The translations under genes were made by a program, and so were the position numbers. A stretch of DNA of 64,000 nucleotides, from assembly GCF_000443995.1 (NCBI RefSeq), contig NZ_AUMC01000003.1, positions 744,001 through 808,000 on the forward strand, read 5' to 3'. The notes beneath the pieces are model-generated. The model was not told the DNA's origin, searched no databases, and saw only the letters and a list, made by a program, of their open reading frames with translations. This document shows, piece after piece, positions 1 through 8,981 of this stretch (the first letter of the stretch is position 1; every line of letters begins with the position of its first letter). The DNA is from Bacteriovorax sp. BAL6_X. GTDB lineage: Bacteria; Bdellovibrionota; Bacteriovoracia; Bacteriovoracales; Bacteriovoracaceae.

Positions 1-1
1 G

Positions 2-415
2 GCATCAGAAAAGAATATCAAACTAGTTCTAGATTCAAATATTGATACACAATTTTCCATAAGAACAAATAAAGAAGCTCTAAAAGATAGTGTCTTAGGA
101 AATATTCTTCAAAATGCGATTAAATTCTCTCCTGAAAACTCAGAAGTTAAATTCAAACTAGAAGTTACTGGAAATGAATTCTTCCTTTCTTGTAAAGACC
201 ACGGTATTGGTATTGAGGCAAGCTTAGTTAATGAAATCAATCGAAATGAAGATAAGATCTTTAAGAGTACGGTTGGAACACATGGTGAGAAGGGAAGAGG
301 ACTTGGCCTATTCATTATTAGAAAGGTTTGTCGTGAACTAGGACTAGATGTTCGCTTCGTTTCTGAACTCGGAAATGGAACAAAGGTCATTATCTCACAA
401 CCATACAAATGTTGA
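2..415 (+). CDS. Histidine kinase, C-terminal ATPase domain (5' end outside window)
   Basis: The reading frame is open from base 2 to a TGA at 413-415, so only the last 137 codons are present. It contains the hallmarks of a GHKL/HATPase_c domain: an N-box (NILQNAIKFSPE), a G1 box (DHGIGI) and a G2 box (GEKGRGLGL), in the normal order and spacing. This is the ATP-binding half of a sensor histidine kinase that would phosphorylate its own His and then a response regulator. The sensor and dimerisation parts lie upstream of the window, so the signal is unknown. Its 3' end overlaps the convergent methyltransferase gene by 21 bases. Confidence 0.85.
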   Translation, partial: ASEKNIKLVLDSNIDTQFSIRTNKEALKDSVLGNILQNAIKFSPENSEVKFKLEVTGNEFFLSCKDHGIGIEASLVNEINRNEDKIFKSTVGTHGEKGRGLGLFIIRKVCRELGLDVRFVSELGNGTKVIISQPYKC

Positions 416-1231
416 TTCATTCTGTTTCATCATATGGCGACAGGGAATATCGATCTCTTTATTATTTGGATAAATTCTCAACGTGTTAGTTAGTGCCATT
501 GGATGATTAAATTCAGTGATTTTATGCTTTGCTGTCGTTGACACTGGAACAAAACTACAGGAAACTGCCTTTGTCGAAATAAAACAGCCTTCTTCATCGC
601 ACTTCTTCAATACATATAAAATATCAGAATTGAGATCACCTTTGAGAACAAAGATTAGAATAGCTTCATCTTCAAGTTGCTTATGAAAGACGGCCGGAAG
701 ATCATAAGTACCTGCTGTAAAGATTGCTCTATCGTAAGGTGCTTCATCAATATATCCCTCTGTTCCATCTCCTTGTATAATCTTTACGTTCTTTATATGA
801 AGTCTATCTAAGCAAGACTTGGCCCTATCTACGAGATCGGGAATAATTTCAATACTGATCACTCGTCCATACCTTCCTATGATATGACCCATCAGGGCCG
901 CATTCCATCCACTACCTGAGCCTAGTTCAAAAACTTTGTGCCCTGGCTTAAGCTCTAGAAAATCCAGAATCGTTAAAACAAATGAAGGCTGAGAAATCGT
1001 GGAGATGACTTGTTCAACTCCAAAAATAGCAAGGGGATGATCAGCATAAAGTATGGATAGATATTCTTCCACATTATCTTCTGTAATGGTGATCCACTTA
1101 TCAGGATAGTCTCTCAGGTATGGAACGAACATATGGCGTGGAACACTATAGTAGGCATCGATAACTTCTTTCGAAAACCCTGTGTTTTGAGCGATAAAAC
1201 GGTCTTGAAGCTCTTTATATAGTTCCGTCAT
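395..1231 (-). CDS. pcm: Protein-L-isoaspartate O-methyltransferase
   Basis: This 278-residue protein matches the PCMT family, which methylates isoaspartyl residues of damaged proteins with S-adenosylmethionine. Visible signatures are the family motif ISQPSFV (about residues 79-85), SAM motif I FELGSGSGWNAAL (101-113) and the downstream GDGTEGY/APYDRAIFTAG block. At 278 residues it is longer than the usual 210-230; the extra residues are an insertion between the N-terminal helix and the ISQP motif and a C-terminal extension of about 50 residues. No signal peptide is visible, so it is presumably cytosolic. It is transcribed alone and converges on the kinase upstream. Confidence 0.88.
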   Translation of the reverse strand: MTELYKELQDRFIAQNTGFSKEVIDAYYSVPRHMFVPYLRDYPDKWITITEDNVEEYLSILYADHPLAIFGVEQVISTISQPSFVLTILDFLELKPGHKVFELGSGSGWNAALMGHIIGRYGRVISIEIIPDLVDRAKSCLDRLHIKNVKIIQGDGTEGYIDEAPYDRAIFTAGTYDLPAVFHKQLEDEAILIFVLKGDLNSDILYVLKKCDEEGCFISTKAVSCSFVPVSTTAKHKITEFNHPMALTNTLRIYPNNKEIDIPCRHMMKQNESTFVWL

Positions 1232-1397
1232 TTACTTAGAGTAATGACTATTAAGAGTTTTCACAAAGTAAGATTGGTAAAAAACAAAGCTTAAGAAAGT
1301 TAAGACCTAATGAATTTATTTCAATATTATTAGTGGGTTAGCTCTTTACTTGATAAAAATACTAAAGCATGGCGATGCCTTAACCGATAAGAAACTT

Positions 1398-2009
1398 ATG
1401 AAAAAAGTAAGCATTCTTCTATTATTAGTAACTTCCACTGCAACCTATGGGCGAAATGAAGTTGATCATTATAAATACTCTCAAAAATGCCCAGATGGTT
1501 ATCTCTATAAACTTACGGAAGTGAACGGTAAGAATAAAACAACTACCTTTAGTTGTGTGGCGGACTCTGGAAAGGTTCACCCTGGTTATTCGTTTAAAAT
1601 CGCGAATTGGAAAAGTGGTGATTATCTACTGGAAGAAAATGTTGGAAAGATTAAAATGAAGTTTCAATATAATAACGAAGGAAAGGTTAAGTCTGTAACT
1701 CAATCAGTAAATGGTGTGGATTTTTCAAGTAAGTGTGATTTTTTCTACAAAGATGGGAAGCTTATGCCTTCTAAGATCGAACAATGTAAAGAAATTCAAA
1801 AAGAGTTCGGAAATATGACAACATCAATTAAGCATGAAGTTTTTTGTGAACCTAATGCTACTGAGTCCGCGTGTACGACAAGTGATGGCCGCGTCTTTAG
1901 GCCTTCAACAAAAGAAACTGGTGTCCTTAGGTACTTCTATGAAAACGGCCATGTTGTTGATGAAGTTGAGGTTAGGCCGTCTTCAAATAGTCGTGCAATT
2001 TCTAAATAA
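1398..2009 (+). CDS. Secreted protein of unknown function
   Basis: I do not recognise this family. The ATG at 1398 is preferred over an in-frame TTG 48 bases upstream because it begins directly with a typical Sec signal peptide (MKKVSILLLLVTSTATYG), giving 203 residues. The mature part has several cysteines (for example in SQKCPDGYLYK, SSKCDFF, IEQCKE and the CEPNATESACTT segment), consistent with disulfides in the periplasm or outside the cell. Hydrophobic segments are absent after the signal. The stop codon TAA is followed at once by the ATG of the DEAD-box helicase, so the two may be cotranscribed, though their functions look unrelated. Confidence 0.7.
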   Translation: MKKVSILLLLVTSTATYGRNEVDHYKYSQKCPDGYLYKLTEVNGKNKTTTFSCVADSGKVHPGYSFKIANWKSGDYLLEENVGKIKMKFQYNNEGKVKSVTQSVNGVDFSSKCDFFYKDGKLMPSKIEQCKEIQKEFGNMTTSIKHEVFCEPNATESACTTSDGRVFRPSTKETGVLRYFYENGHVVDEVEVRPSSNSRAISK

Positions 2010-3203
2010 ATGACCTGTTTTCGTTCATTAAATTTATCAGCTTCAACTCTTAATGCCCTTGAAAAAATTGGCTTCAAGGTCGCAACCCCAATTCAGGAAA
2101 AATCGATTCCGGCCTTACTAGAAGGTCGAGACTTACTAGGAATTGCTCAAACAGGAACAGGTAAAACAGCGGCCTTCTCCCTACCTATAATAGAAAGATT
2201 GAATAAGAATAGAAAAGAGATTGCACCTAATCATTGTCGCGCCATTATACTTGCTCCTACTAGAGAACTTGCCACTCAAATAAATGACAGTGTTGTATCA
2301 TTCGCAAAAGGCACGAAGATAACTTCAGTTTTAATTATTGGAGGAGTAAGCAATGAACCACAAAAGAAATCAATGAGCTTAGGGGCCGATATTGTTATTG
2401 CAACTCCTGGGCGATTTATTGATCTTATGAATGATGGAATCATTAAAGTTTCACATGCGGAATTCTTTGTATTAGACGAGGCCGATATGATGCTTGATAT
2501 GGGCTTTTATGAAGGAGTGAATGATATTGCAAATAAGGCACCTGATTCTCGCCAAACAATTCTTTTGTCGGCAACGATGCCAAAACAAATCGAAAAGCTC
2601 GCTAATTCAATTTTGAAGAATCCTATAAAGGTTGAAATTACACCGGAATCTTCTACTGTTGATAAGATTAAACAATCTGTTTATTTTACCTTGGCAGAGA
2701 ATAAAAATTTTCTGCTCTTAAGTTTACTTGAGGACCAAACAAATTCTCGAATTCTTATTTTCTGTAAGGCCAAGTATGCTGTTGCAGAAATCGTCGAATT
2801 ACTTAATCGTAGTGAAGTTAGCGTTGGCGAAATTCATAGTAATCTAACACAGGGACAGAGAAACCAGTCCATAGAAGACTTCACGAATGGCAAAATACGA
2901 GTCTTAGTTGCAACAGATATAGCCTCTCGAGGAATTGATATTGATGCTGTGGACATGGTCATAAATTATAATATGCCAGAAGATGCAACCTACTATGTTC
3001 ACCGTATTGGGCGAACTGCAAGGGCGCAGAGAGAGGGGAGCGCCTTATCTCTATGTAGTGAAAAGGATCTACCATTTCTTAGGAATGTAGAGAAGTTGAT
3101 TGGATTGAAAATTTCTCGAGTAACAGATCACCCTTTTCATCACGACTATCCGGTGTCTAAACCGAAATCAAAGAGACGATTTCGTGGACGTCGCCGGCGC
3201 TAA
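2010..3203 (+). CDS. DEAD-box ATP-dependent RNA helicase (RhlE-like)
   Basis: The 397-residue protein carries the complete DEAD-box core: Q-motif region (ATPIQEKSIPALLEGRDLL), Walker A AQTGTGKT (46-53), PTRELA, GG and TPGR, the DEAD box (VLDEADMML), SAT, and the C-terminal helicase motifs ending in HRIGRTAR. A short basic tail rich in Arg and Lys follows, as in RhlE/DeaD proteins, and probably adds RNA affinity. The family unwinds short RNA duplexes in ribosome assembly or RNA decay. It starts immediately after the preceding stop codon. A second RhlE-type helicase lies at 57566-58693, so the genome has at least two paralogues. Confidence 0.92.
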   Translation: MTCFRSLNLSASTLNALEKIGFKVATPIQEKSIPALLEGRDLLGIAQTGTGKTAAFSLPIIERLNKNRKEIAPNHCRAIILAPTRELATQINDSVVSFAKGTKITSVLIIGGVSNEPQKKSMSLGADIVIATPGRFIDLMNDGIIKVSHAEFFVLDEADMMLDMGFYEGVNDIANKAPDSRQTILLSATMPKQIEKLANSILKNPIKVEITPESSTVDKIKQSVYFTLAENKNFLLLSLLEDQTNSRILIFCKAKYAVAEIVELLNRSEVSVGEIHSNLTQGQRNQSIEDFTNGKIRVLVATDIASRGIDIDAVDMVINYNMPEDATYYVHRIGRTARAQREGSALSLCSEKDLPFLRNVEKLIGLKISRVTDHPFHHDYPVSKPKSKRRFRGRRRR

Positions 3204-3334
3204 ATAATTTGACTCAAAATACTCTTAAAGTCACTTGAACTCATATTAAATTTCTATCTTGAATTGGCCTAGAAAGCATTACACTATCCAATATTTTTAG
3301 TTACTTCATTTAGAAATAAGTGTTAGGTTGAAAT

Positions 3335-4174
3335 ATGTTCTTTCAAAATTCTGATAAAAAATGGAAAAAGGTTCTTGCAGCACCTATCGATAAACAAAGT
3401 AAGTTTTTAAATAAAATATGCAAGATTAATAAACGAGACTCACTTGTTCTTACAGAGCGATACTTTGATGGTATTGACTATCCGCTAATGGCCGAAATTT
3501 TTAAATCTGTGAAGACGATCATTTCTCGTGGAGAATTTGACCCTAGTTTTCGTGACTTAATTTATGATCGACTTCTTCGTATTATTAATATTGAGCACCT
3601 GTATCCTGAAGAATATGAAGAGGGTAATGAATGTAATGGTGATGATGATAATGTGATTTTTGGAGAAAATTATCATGTATACACTGCTTGTTATGATGAT
3701 CTTGACCTACTTATAAGTTTTATTAATTCTAGAAACGATATTAAGAGCGTATGCGATCTCGGTTCTGGTACTGGACGTGCACTTCTTTATATGGCACTTA
3801 TGATGGATAAGAAGCTGGACTACTTAGGGCTTGAATTAGTCGATGAAAGAGTTCAGTTTACAAATTCTGTCTCTAAACATTTCAAACTAGATCACGTTAA
3901 ATTTCAAACATGTGACTTCTTAGAAAATCCTGAAGCCTTCGCAGGGTATGATGTTTACTACCTTTATGATTCCGTCGGCACAGAGAATGTTCCAAGGTTA
4001 GTTTCACATTTTAAAGAACTAATTGATTCTGGATCTAAATTCTACTTACTCTTTATTTCTGGTTGGGATGAGATTATGCTAAATTCACTCGATAATCTCC
4101 CTGGCCTAAAAAAGCTAGAGTCTCATACAAGTCGTAAACAGGAAGGTCGTGTTGTTAACTTCTACTGTACTTAG
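3335..4174 (+). CDS. SAM-dependent methyltransferase-like protein
   Basis: This 279-residue protein has a class I methyltransferase fold signature, VCDLGSGTGRAL (139-150), followed by an acidic strand end (GLELVDERV) and a motif like CDFL at the expected spacing. A conserved Asp/Tyr strand (AGYDVYYLYDS) fits motif II. The N-terminal 130 residues are helical and end in an acidic stretch (PEEYEEGNECNGDDDN) that I cannot assign. The substrate is unknown. It stands alone, with an AT-rich leader of 131 bases upstream, and its stop codon overlaps the stop of the convergent downstream gene in a TTAG tetranucleotide. Confidence 0.65.
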   Translation: MFFQNSDKKWKKVLAAPIDKQSKFLNKICKINKRDSLVLTERYFDGIDYPLMAEIFKSVKTIISRGEFDPSFRDLIYDRLLRIINIEHLYPEEYEEGNECNGDDDNVIFGENYHVYTACYDDLDLLISFINSRNDIKSVCDLGSGTGRALLYMALMMDKKLDYLGLELVDERVQFTNSVSKHFKLDHVKFQTCDFLENPEAFAGYDVYYLYDSVGTENVPRLVSHFKELIDSGSKFYLLFISGWDEIMLNSLDNLPGLKKLESHTSRKQEGRVVNFYCT

Positions 4175-5571
4175 AAGCGATATTCAACACCTATACTAAA
4201 GCTTGTTTCATACTCATTATTCTCTTGTCCCGTAAGACTATATTGGTGTCTTCGTTGATTTAGAGTTCCATTATCAGCTTTTGCTTCAGCAAAAAAAGAG
4301 AAACCACTCGTTTTACCCACATTATACTTTGACTTTATTGAGATACCTCTACCATTTTGGTCATTGAAATATGTTTTTACTGATGTTTGCCACTCATCTG
4401 CTTTATATGTAAACCCTAGTCCTACTTCACTGATTGATTCTCCTAAAAGAGATGTCTCAAAAGAGAATTGATAAGTCATACGTGACTTTGTTAGTAAACT
4501 TGCCGAAATCTTTCCACTAACTCCCTTTTCATTTAGAAATGCTGCAAACTCTGGCCAAGTGATCTCACCAAGTGGAGTTTCGAATGTATAGGTATCAGTG
4601 TAATGTTTATTTAGCATTATCTCATCACTAAAAGCGTTCACGGCCTCCCATGTTCTTCCTGACAGGAGAGTGGCCAAGAGTGATATATTTGAAATAAATT
4701 TCTTAGTTGTATTGATTTCATCTTCTTCAATTAGGCCCTGTTGATGAAGTGCTCTGGCGTAGTTGGCCAAGTCGCTCATATTTGAGTTTGGGTCATATTG
4801 ATAGTAAATAGTAGAGATCACTTTATTTAATATATAGTGAAGAGCGTCACTCTGATCAAATCTTTGATTGATGATACTTTCTTCTGCAATATCTTCTGCT
4901 AAACTAATTTGAGAATTAATTCCCGCTGCTGATATAACTGCTTCCTGTTGCGCAGAAGGTATTTCAATTGCATAGCTTATAGAACCACGATTGTAGGTTG
5001 ACATAAATGCTAGATAGAAAGCACCTACACTATGATAGGCCTCGTCTCCAACCCATAATTGGATTTCTGTTCCGCCAAATTCCTTTACAGCTTGTGCATG
5101 GGCCACTTCGTGAACTAAAGTATAATTTGTACGAGTAATCCACCACGAGACTACTTGATGGGCCATATTCATCGAGGCCCTAACAGCAGTATGTTCGTTA
5201 TAACGTTTATGGTTAGTAATGACGTTATAAAATACTTTACTTACATTTCTTATATTGTGGTACCACTCAACAGCACCATCACGGTTAAATCGATTCCTAG
5301 AGAAACTTAAAGTTGATATTTTTAAATTACCTACACTTTGTGCTAGTTCATCAAGATCTTGATTACTGAGGTCTATCCCAAAGTTATTTCCAGTTTCGTT
5401 AACAAGCACTTTAAACTCATGTAGCTCGCTATCTTTTTGAGATGCATAGATATCATCTTCAGCGGAGGAGTTTGTGTCCGAACAGTAAGTGGACTGCTGT
5501 CCAATAATTAGACAAAGCATTAGTGTGTGCATCATTATAACGATGTGATTTCTGGTGTTTTTCAACTTCAT
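4171..5571 (-). CDS. Exported HExxH protein with beta-barrel-like C-terminus
   Basis: The protein (466 residues) begins with a hydrophobic export signal ending near Cys30. Residues 154-158 read HEVAH within LVHEVAHAQAV, a zinc-protease-type HExxH motif. The last 110 residues alternate polar and hydrophobic positions and end in YRF, the terminal-aromatic pattern of outer-membrane beta-barrel proteins. The family is not one I can name. A plausible reading is an outer-membrane or surface-attached metallopeptidase, but no third zinc ligand is certain and the HExxH may be structural. The gene is monocistronic and shares its stop tetranucleotide with the convergent methyltransferase. Confidence 0.6.
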   Translation of the reverse strand: MKLKNTRNHIVIMMHTLMLCLIIGQQSTYCSDTNSSAEDDIYASQKDSELHEFKVLVNETGNNFGIDLSNQDLDELAQSVGNLKISTLSFSRNRFNRDGAVEWYHNIRNVSKVFYNVITNHKRYNEHTAVRASMNMAHQVVSWWITRTNYTLVHEVAHAQAVKEFGGTEIQLWVGDEAYHSVGAFYLAFMSTYNRGSISYAIEIPSAQQEAVISAAGINSQISLAEDIAEESIINQRFDQSDALHYILNKVISTIYYQYDPNSNMSDLANYARALHQQGLIEEDEINTTKKFISNISLLATLLSGRTWEAVNAFSDEIMLNKHYTDTYTFETPLGEITWPEFAAFLNEKGVSGKISASLLTKSRMTYQFSFETSLLGESISEVGLGFTYKADEWQTSVKTYFNDQNGRGISIKSKYNVGKTSGFSFFAEAKADNGTLNQRRHQYSLTGQENNEYETSFSIGVEYRF

Positions 5572-5687
5572 GAAGCTATATTTAGCAAGTCAAGTGCCAA
5601 CTGATACTTCGGACTTCTTGGAATATATAGAGCTAATTTAAGTTTTATTAAATGCCTATGCCAAATATTATAGAGATTGGAGGCATC

Positions 5688-6602
5688 ATGAAAAAATTGG
5701 TTATCTGTTCAGACCTTCATGAAGGTTCTGAAAAAAATATTCGTTCAGGTTATAATTTTGCAAAAGCACTTGGTTTAAAGCCCTCGCTCTATCACATCGA
5801 TACAATTTCACCACAACTCGAAAGACAATTTCATGCATCATCTACTCGCTCTAGAAGAATAAAGGACCCTGTGTGGAATAAAAATATTGAAGAGACGTCA
5901 TTAGAAATGGTGAATGCAACCCTAGGTCGTCTTAATATAAGTAAAGAAGATATCGATTTTGAAAATTTTGAAGGTTCAATCAATGAGGGGATTGAACATT
6001 TAAGTGAAGACTCTGAAATGGAAATTCTATCAGTTGGTGCTAGTCACCATGGTGATCTTCATCGCTTTTTTCTAAATACATTTGCTGAAAAATCTCTCTT
6101 TAATTTAAAAAGGGATGTTCTTATCAATAAATCAGGTGTCGATAATTTTAAAAGAATAACCTATCTCATTCCCTACGAATCTCTTGATAAAGATGATTTA
6201 GCTAAAGTTGCTAATTTGGCAAGATGTAACAATGCCAAAGTGCATATGGACTGTATCGTTCCACTAAATTTTGTTAGCTATAACTTAGAAGTTTTTCCTG
6301 AAGGGCCGTATCCTAGAGAAATTATAGCTAATGAAATGTCTGAACTTCATAAAGGTGCAGAGGATGAATTACAAAAAGCGGTAGCAATTTTAAAAGAAGA
6401 AGGTGTAAATGCAAATTATACTTTAAAAATGATTCTTAATGCTGATCCAGGACAACGTTTAGAGGAGCTAGTTAAAGAAGAGAAGACAGACCTTGTCGTG
6501 ATAAAACCACAACATTATATTTTTGATCATCTCTCTCTAGGAAGCATAACATTAGATATTATGAAGAATACTGACTGTAACTTATATCTTCTACATGTTT
6601 AA
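5688..6602 (+). CDS. Universal stress protein with two UspA-like domains
   Basis: The ATG at 5688 is chosen because a good Shine-Dalgarno (TTGGAGG) lies just upstream; an in-frame ATG at 5652 has none. The 304-residue product starts KKLVICSDLHEGSEKN, like the first strand of UspA domains, and the second half ends VVIKPQHYIFDHLSLGSI followed by a strand ending LYLLHV, matching the GS(T/V)-containing C-terminal ATP-binding segment of Usp proteins. The tandem length fits UspE-type proteins, which bind nucleotides and support stress survival. The next two genes (response regulator and kinase) converge on it with a shared stop tetranucleotide TTAA. Confidence 0.8.
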   Translation: MKKLVICSDLHEGSEKNIRSGYNFAKALGLKPSLYHIDTISPQLERQFHASSTRSRRIKDPVWNKNIEETSLEMVNATLGRLNISKEDIDFENFEGSINEGIEHLSEDSEMEILSVGASHHGDLHRFFLNTFAEKSLFNLKRDVLINKSGVDNFKRITYLIPYESLDKDDLAKVANLARCNNAKVHMDCIVPLNFVSYNLEVFPEGPYPREIIANEMSELHKGAEDELQKAVAILKEEGVNANYTLKMILNADPGQRLEELVKEEKTDLVVIKPQHYIFDHLSLGSITLDIMKNTDCNLYLLHV

Positions 6603-6982
6603 GCAACGTCTTCTTCAATTGTTCTTTTTAAATCAATAAAGTCCACGGGCTTGTTGAAGTAGTGTTTGATATCAAGCATTCTTACTTCTTCTAAGGTTTT
6701 TTGGTCTTCATATGCTGACATCATGTAAATTAGGATGTTTGGGAAGTTGATTTTTACTTGTTTAACTAGTTCAAAGCCACTTAGGTAAGGCATATTGATA
6801 TCAGTAACAAGAACAGATATATCCTTACCTTCTTCACTGTTAAGTTTCTTTAGTGCATCTTTTCCAGAAAGAGCAAAGTTCGTTTTAAACTTACCATCTA
6901 AAACATCCTCTTCAAAAATCATTGCAATTAATTCGAGAAGCGCCTCTTCATCATCTACAAATAGGATATTAGTCGCCATCAC
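6599..6982 (-). CDS. Single-domain response regulator (CheY-like receiver)
   Basis: The 127-residue protein is a bare receiver domain. The acidic pair VDDEE (Asp10, Asp11), the phosphoacceptor Asp61 in VTDINMP, Ser89 and Lys111 in NKPVD are all in place. It lacks an output domain, so it must act by protein contact or pass on phosphate. Its start overlaps the end of the upstream PAS kinase by 14 bases, which indicates translational coupling and makes that kinase its likely partner. The gene ends against the convergent Usp gene. Confidence 0.92.
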   Translation of the reverse strand: MMATNILFVDDEEALLELIAMIFEEDVLDGKFKTNFALSGKDALKKLNSEEGKDISVLVTDINMPYLSGFELVKQVKINFPNILIYMMSAYEDQKTLEEVRMLDIKHYFNKPVDFIDLKRTIEEDVA

Positions 6983-8144
6983 TATGCCTCCATCTTTCTT
7001 TAGGGATGTTTAGAATTACCTCTGTCCAGTGTCCAATGTCACTTACAAATGAAATATCAATTCTATCACTTTGAAGTAGAAACTTTGCAATAGCAAGGCC
7101 AAGACCTCCTCCTGTCTTCTGTGATGTTGAAGAGAAGAATGGGAGAGTAATACTTTTAACATAGTCTTCAGATATACCAACTCCGGTGTCGTATATCTTG
7201 ATCATGAGTGCCTGACTCATTTTGTTCACTTCAATACTAATCTTTATCTCTTTTTTAATACCATCTTTTGCTTCTTTAATAGCATTGATTGAATTTTTTA
7301 AAATATTTTTAAAGGCCTGAATGAAGTTTGGCCCTGTAATAAATAAATTATAATCTTGAATATTTTTGGGAAGAATAAGTTTTATTTCTTGTTCTTTAAA
7401 TTCTTGTTTTAATTCAATTGAAATACTTTTATCGATAAGCTTCTTTACATTATATAGTTCTTTAACATTGGAGACAGAGCGGAATGTTAGATCAATTGTT
7501 TCGACAATATCATTAATGCGTTTATTAGCATCTCTCATAACTGTAAGTAAGGTTTCAATTCTTTCTTGTCTTTGCTCTTTTCGAAATAACTCGGCCCTTA
7601 GGATTTGATATGAGTTCAATGTAAGTGTTAATGGGTTTTTTAGTTCGTGGGCCATGCCCTTTGTAAGATCAAGAATACGCTGAAAGTTGGCCCTTTCAAT
7701 TTCGCCTTCTTTCTTTTTTAATAATTCTTTGGCCTGTTTTTCGACAATGTCCATAAGTTCGATTTCGGTAAGTTTTTTTATGGTGATATCACAAATATAA
7801 CCTTCTAGTGCCACAAATTCATCATTTTCAAATATACCAATTCCTTGCTCCCATACATAGATATAGTGACCTTTTTTATGCCTTATACGATATTCGATAG
7901 TAAAGAACGTCTTGTTGTCGATGGCCAACTGCACTTCATTCCAAACTCTTGGTAAATCCTCTGGATGGAAAATATCTGAAAAGGACAATTCTTTATTATT
8001 GATAAACTCTTCGGCCTTATAACCTAGAATTCTTTCTACTCCTGAGGTCATAAAGAGCATTGTCCAGTTCTTATCATTTAGGCATCGATAGGCAATGCCA
8101 TCAATATTCTCTAGTAGTATGTCGAGATTAAGCTTGTTTTCCAC
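6969..8144 (-). CDS. PAS-domain sensor histidine kinase
   Basis: The 391-residue protein has an N-terminal PAS domain (about 10-125, with the PAC-like tail FTIEYRIRHKKGHYIYVWEQG), a coiled linker, a HisKA dimerisation helix with His166 in GMAHELKNPL, and a HATPase domain with the YDTGVGIS G1 box and TGGGLGLAIA G2 box. There is no membrane segment, so it senses a cytosolic signal. It shares a 14-base overlap with the single-domain response regulator downstream, forming a two-gene phosphorelay. The PAS domain could bind a cofactor or small ligand; the sequence does not say which. Confidence 0.92.
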   Translation of the reverse strand: MENKLNLDILLENIDGIAYRCLNDKNWTMLFMTSGVERILGYKAEEFINNKELSFSDIFHPEDLPRVWNEVQLAIDNKTFFTIEYRIRHKKGHYIYVWEQGIGIFENDEFVALEGYICDITIKKLTEIELMDIVEKQAKELLKKKEGEIERANFQRILDLTKGMAHELKNPLTLTLNSYQILRAELFRKEQRQERIETLLTVMRDANKRINDIVETIDLTFRSVSNVKELYNVKKLIDKSISIELKQEFKEQEIKLILPKNIQDYNLFITGPNFIQAFKNILKNSINAIKEAKDGIKKEIKISIEVNKMSQALMIKIYDTGVGISEDYVKSITLPFFSSTSQKTGGGLGLAIAKFLLQSDRIDISFVSDIGHWTEVILNIPKERWRHSDGD

Positions 8145-8321
8145 AAGTGCTTCTTCGGCAATAGCATTTGTTGAGTGGATTAAAGAATGTTTAAATAAAT
8201 AACTAACTTAAGTTATTAATATTAGTGGGGCCTGTAGACCGTTCACTTTATATACACAGTCGTAGATATTTCAAATATTGAGTAACTTATTTAAAAATCA
8301 TTTAATCTCATATCTATAACT

Positions 8322-8981
8322 ATGATGAAGAAACTTAAAATTCTATTCTTATGTATTTCATTTTTTTGGAGTACTGTTCAGGCCAATACTTTAGATTATC
8401 AGTGTATTGATGCTTATAAAAATAAGATTGAGACATTCTATCATAAAGATCAGTCAGTAAATCAAGATAGAAATGATTGGGTATATAAGTTAAAGGGCTA
8501 CTACTGGCTTGCAAAGGTTGTTAGTCATCCTGTTGCTGTATTCATTGTGGCGTTTGTACCTTTTTCAATACCTGTCGTTCTAGGGATTACAGCAGTTGCT
8601 TCATTCTTTGATATTTTGAAGAATGAAAAAGGGATTATTGGTACGTATATCATTTTAAAGATGTCTGAATTAACTGAAGATGAAATTGCTAACCAAGATA
8701 TTGATTCAAAAATAGAAGAAGAAGTTCTTGAACTACAAGAAAACAAATATAGCCGTGAAAATAATCTTTTTTTCACATTTGTAAATCGCGTCAATCGTAA
8801 ATATAAGAATACGAATTATTCATATGAAGAGGTTCGTAAGGCCGTAATCGAGATTGCCACTGAAAATGATGGGCTATGTAAACGTAAGGGAAAAGAAAAG
8901 TTTATCTCTCTTAGTCGTTTAATTCGTTTAACAAAAAAGAAACTTAATACTAATAGAGGTTTAATTGAAAATTCGCTTTAG
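8322..8981 (+). CDS. Exported or membrane protein of unknown function
   Basis: No family is recognised. The product (219 residues, starting MMKK) has a signal peptide ending near VQA and a strongly hydrophobic segment around residues 67-95 (VAVFIVAFVPFSIPVVLGIT) that should span the membrane, followed by a Lys/Glu-rich soluble tail. Its last codons overlap the TTG start of the following trypsin-like protease by 17 bases, and that gene in turn overlaps an acetyltransferase, so the three form a coupled operon. It may anchor or present the protease, which is inference from position alone. Confidence 0.7.
   Translation: MMKKLKILFLCISFFWSTVQANTLDYQCIDAYKNKIETFYHKDQSVNQDRNDWVYKLKGYYWLAKVVSHPVAVFIVAFVPFSIPVVLGITAVASFFDILKNEKGIIGTYIILKMSELTEDEIANQDIDSKIEEEVLELQENKYSRENNLFFTFVNRVNRKYKNTNYSYEEVRKAVIEIATENDGLCKRKGKEKFISLSRLIRLTKKKLNTNRGLIENSL

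Noticed and set aside
1350-1397. Longer start (TTG) for the secreted protein at 1398.
   Set aside because: It would put 16 charged residues before a clear signal peptide.
8204-8215. Palindrome TAACTTAAGTTA as an operator between kinase and exported-protein genes.
   Set aside because: A short AT-rich palindrome is expected by chance in this sequence, and no paired site was seen.
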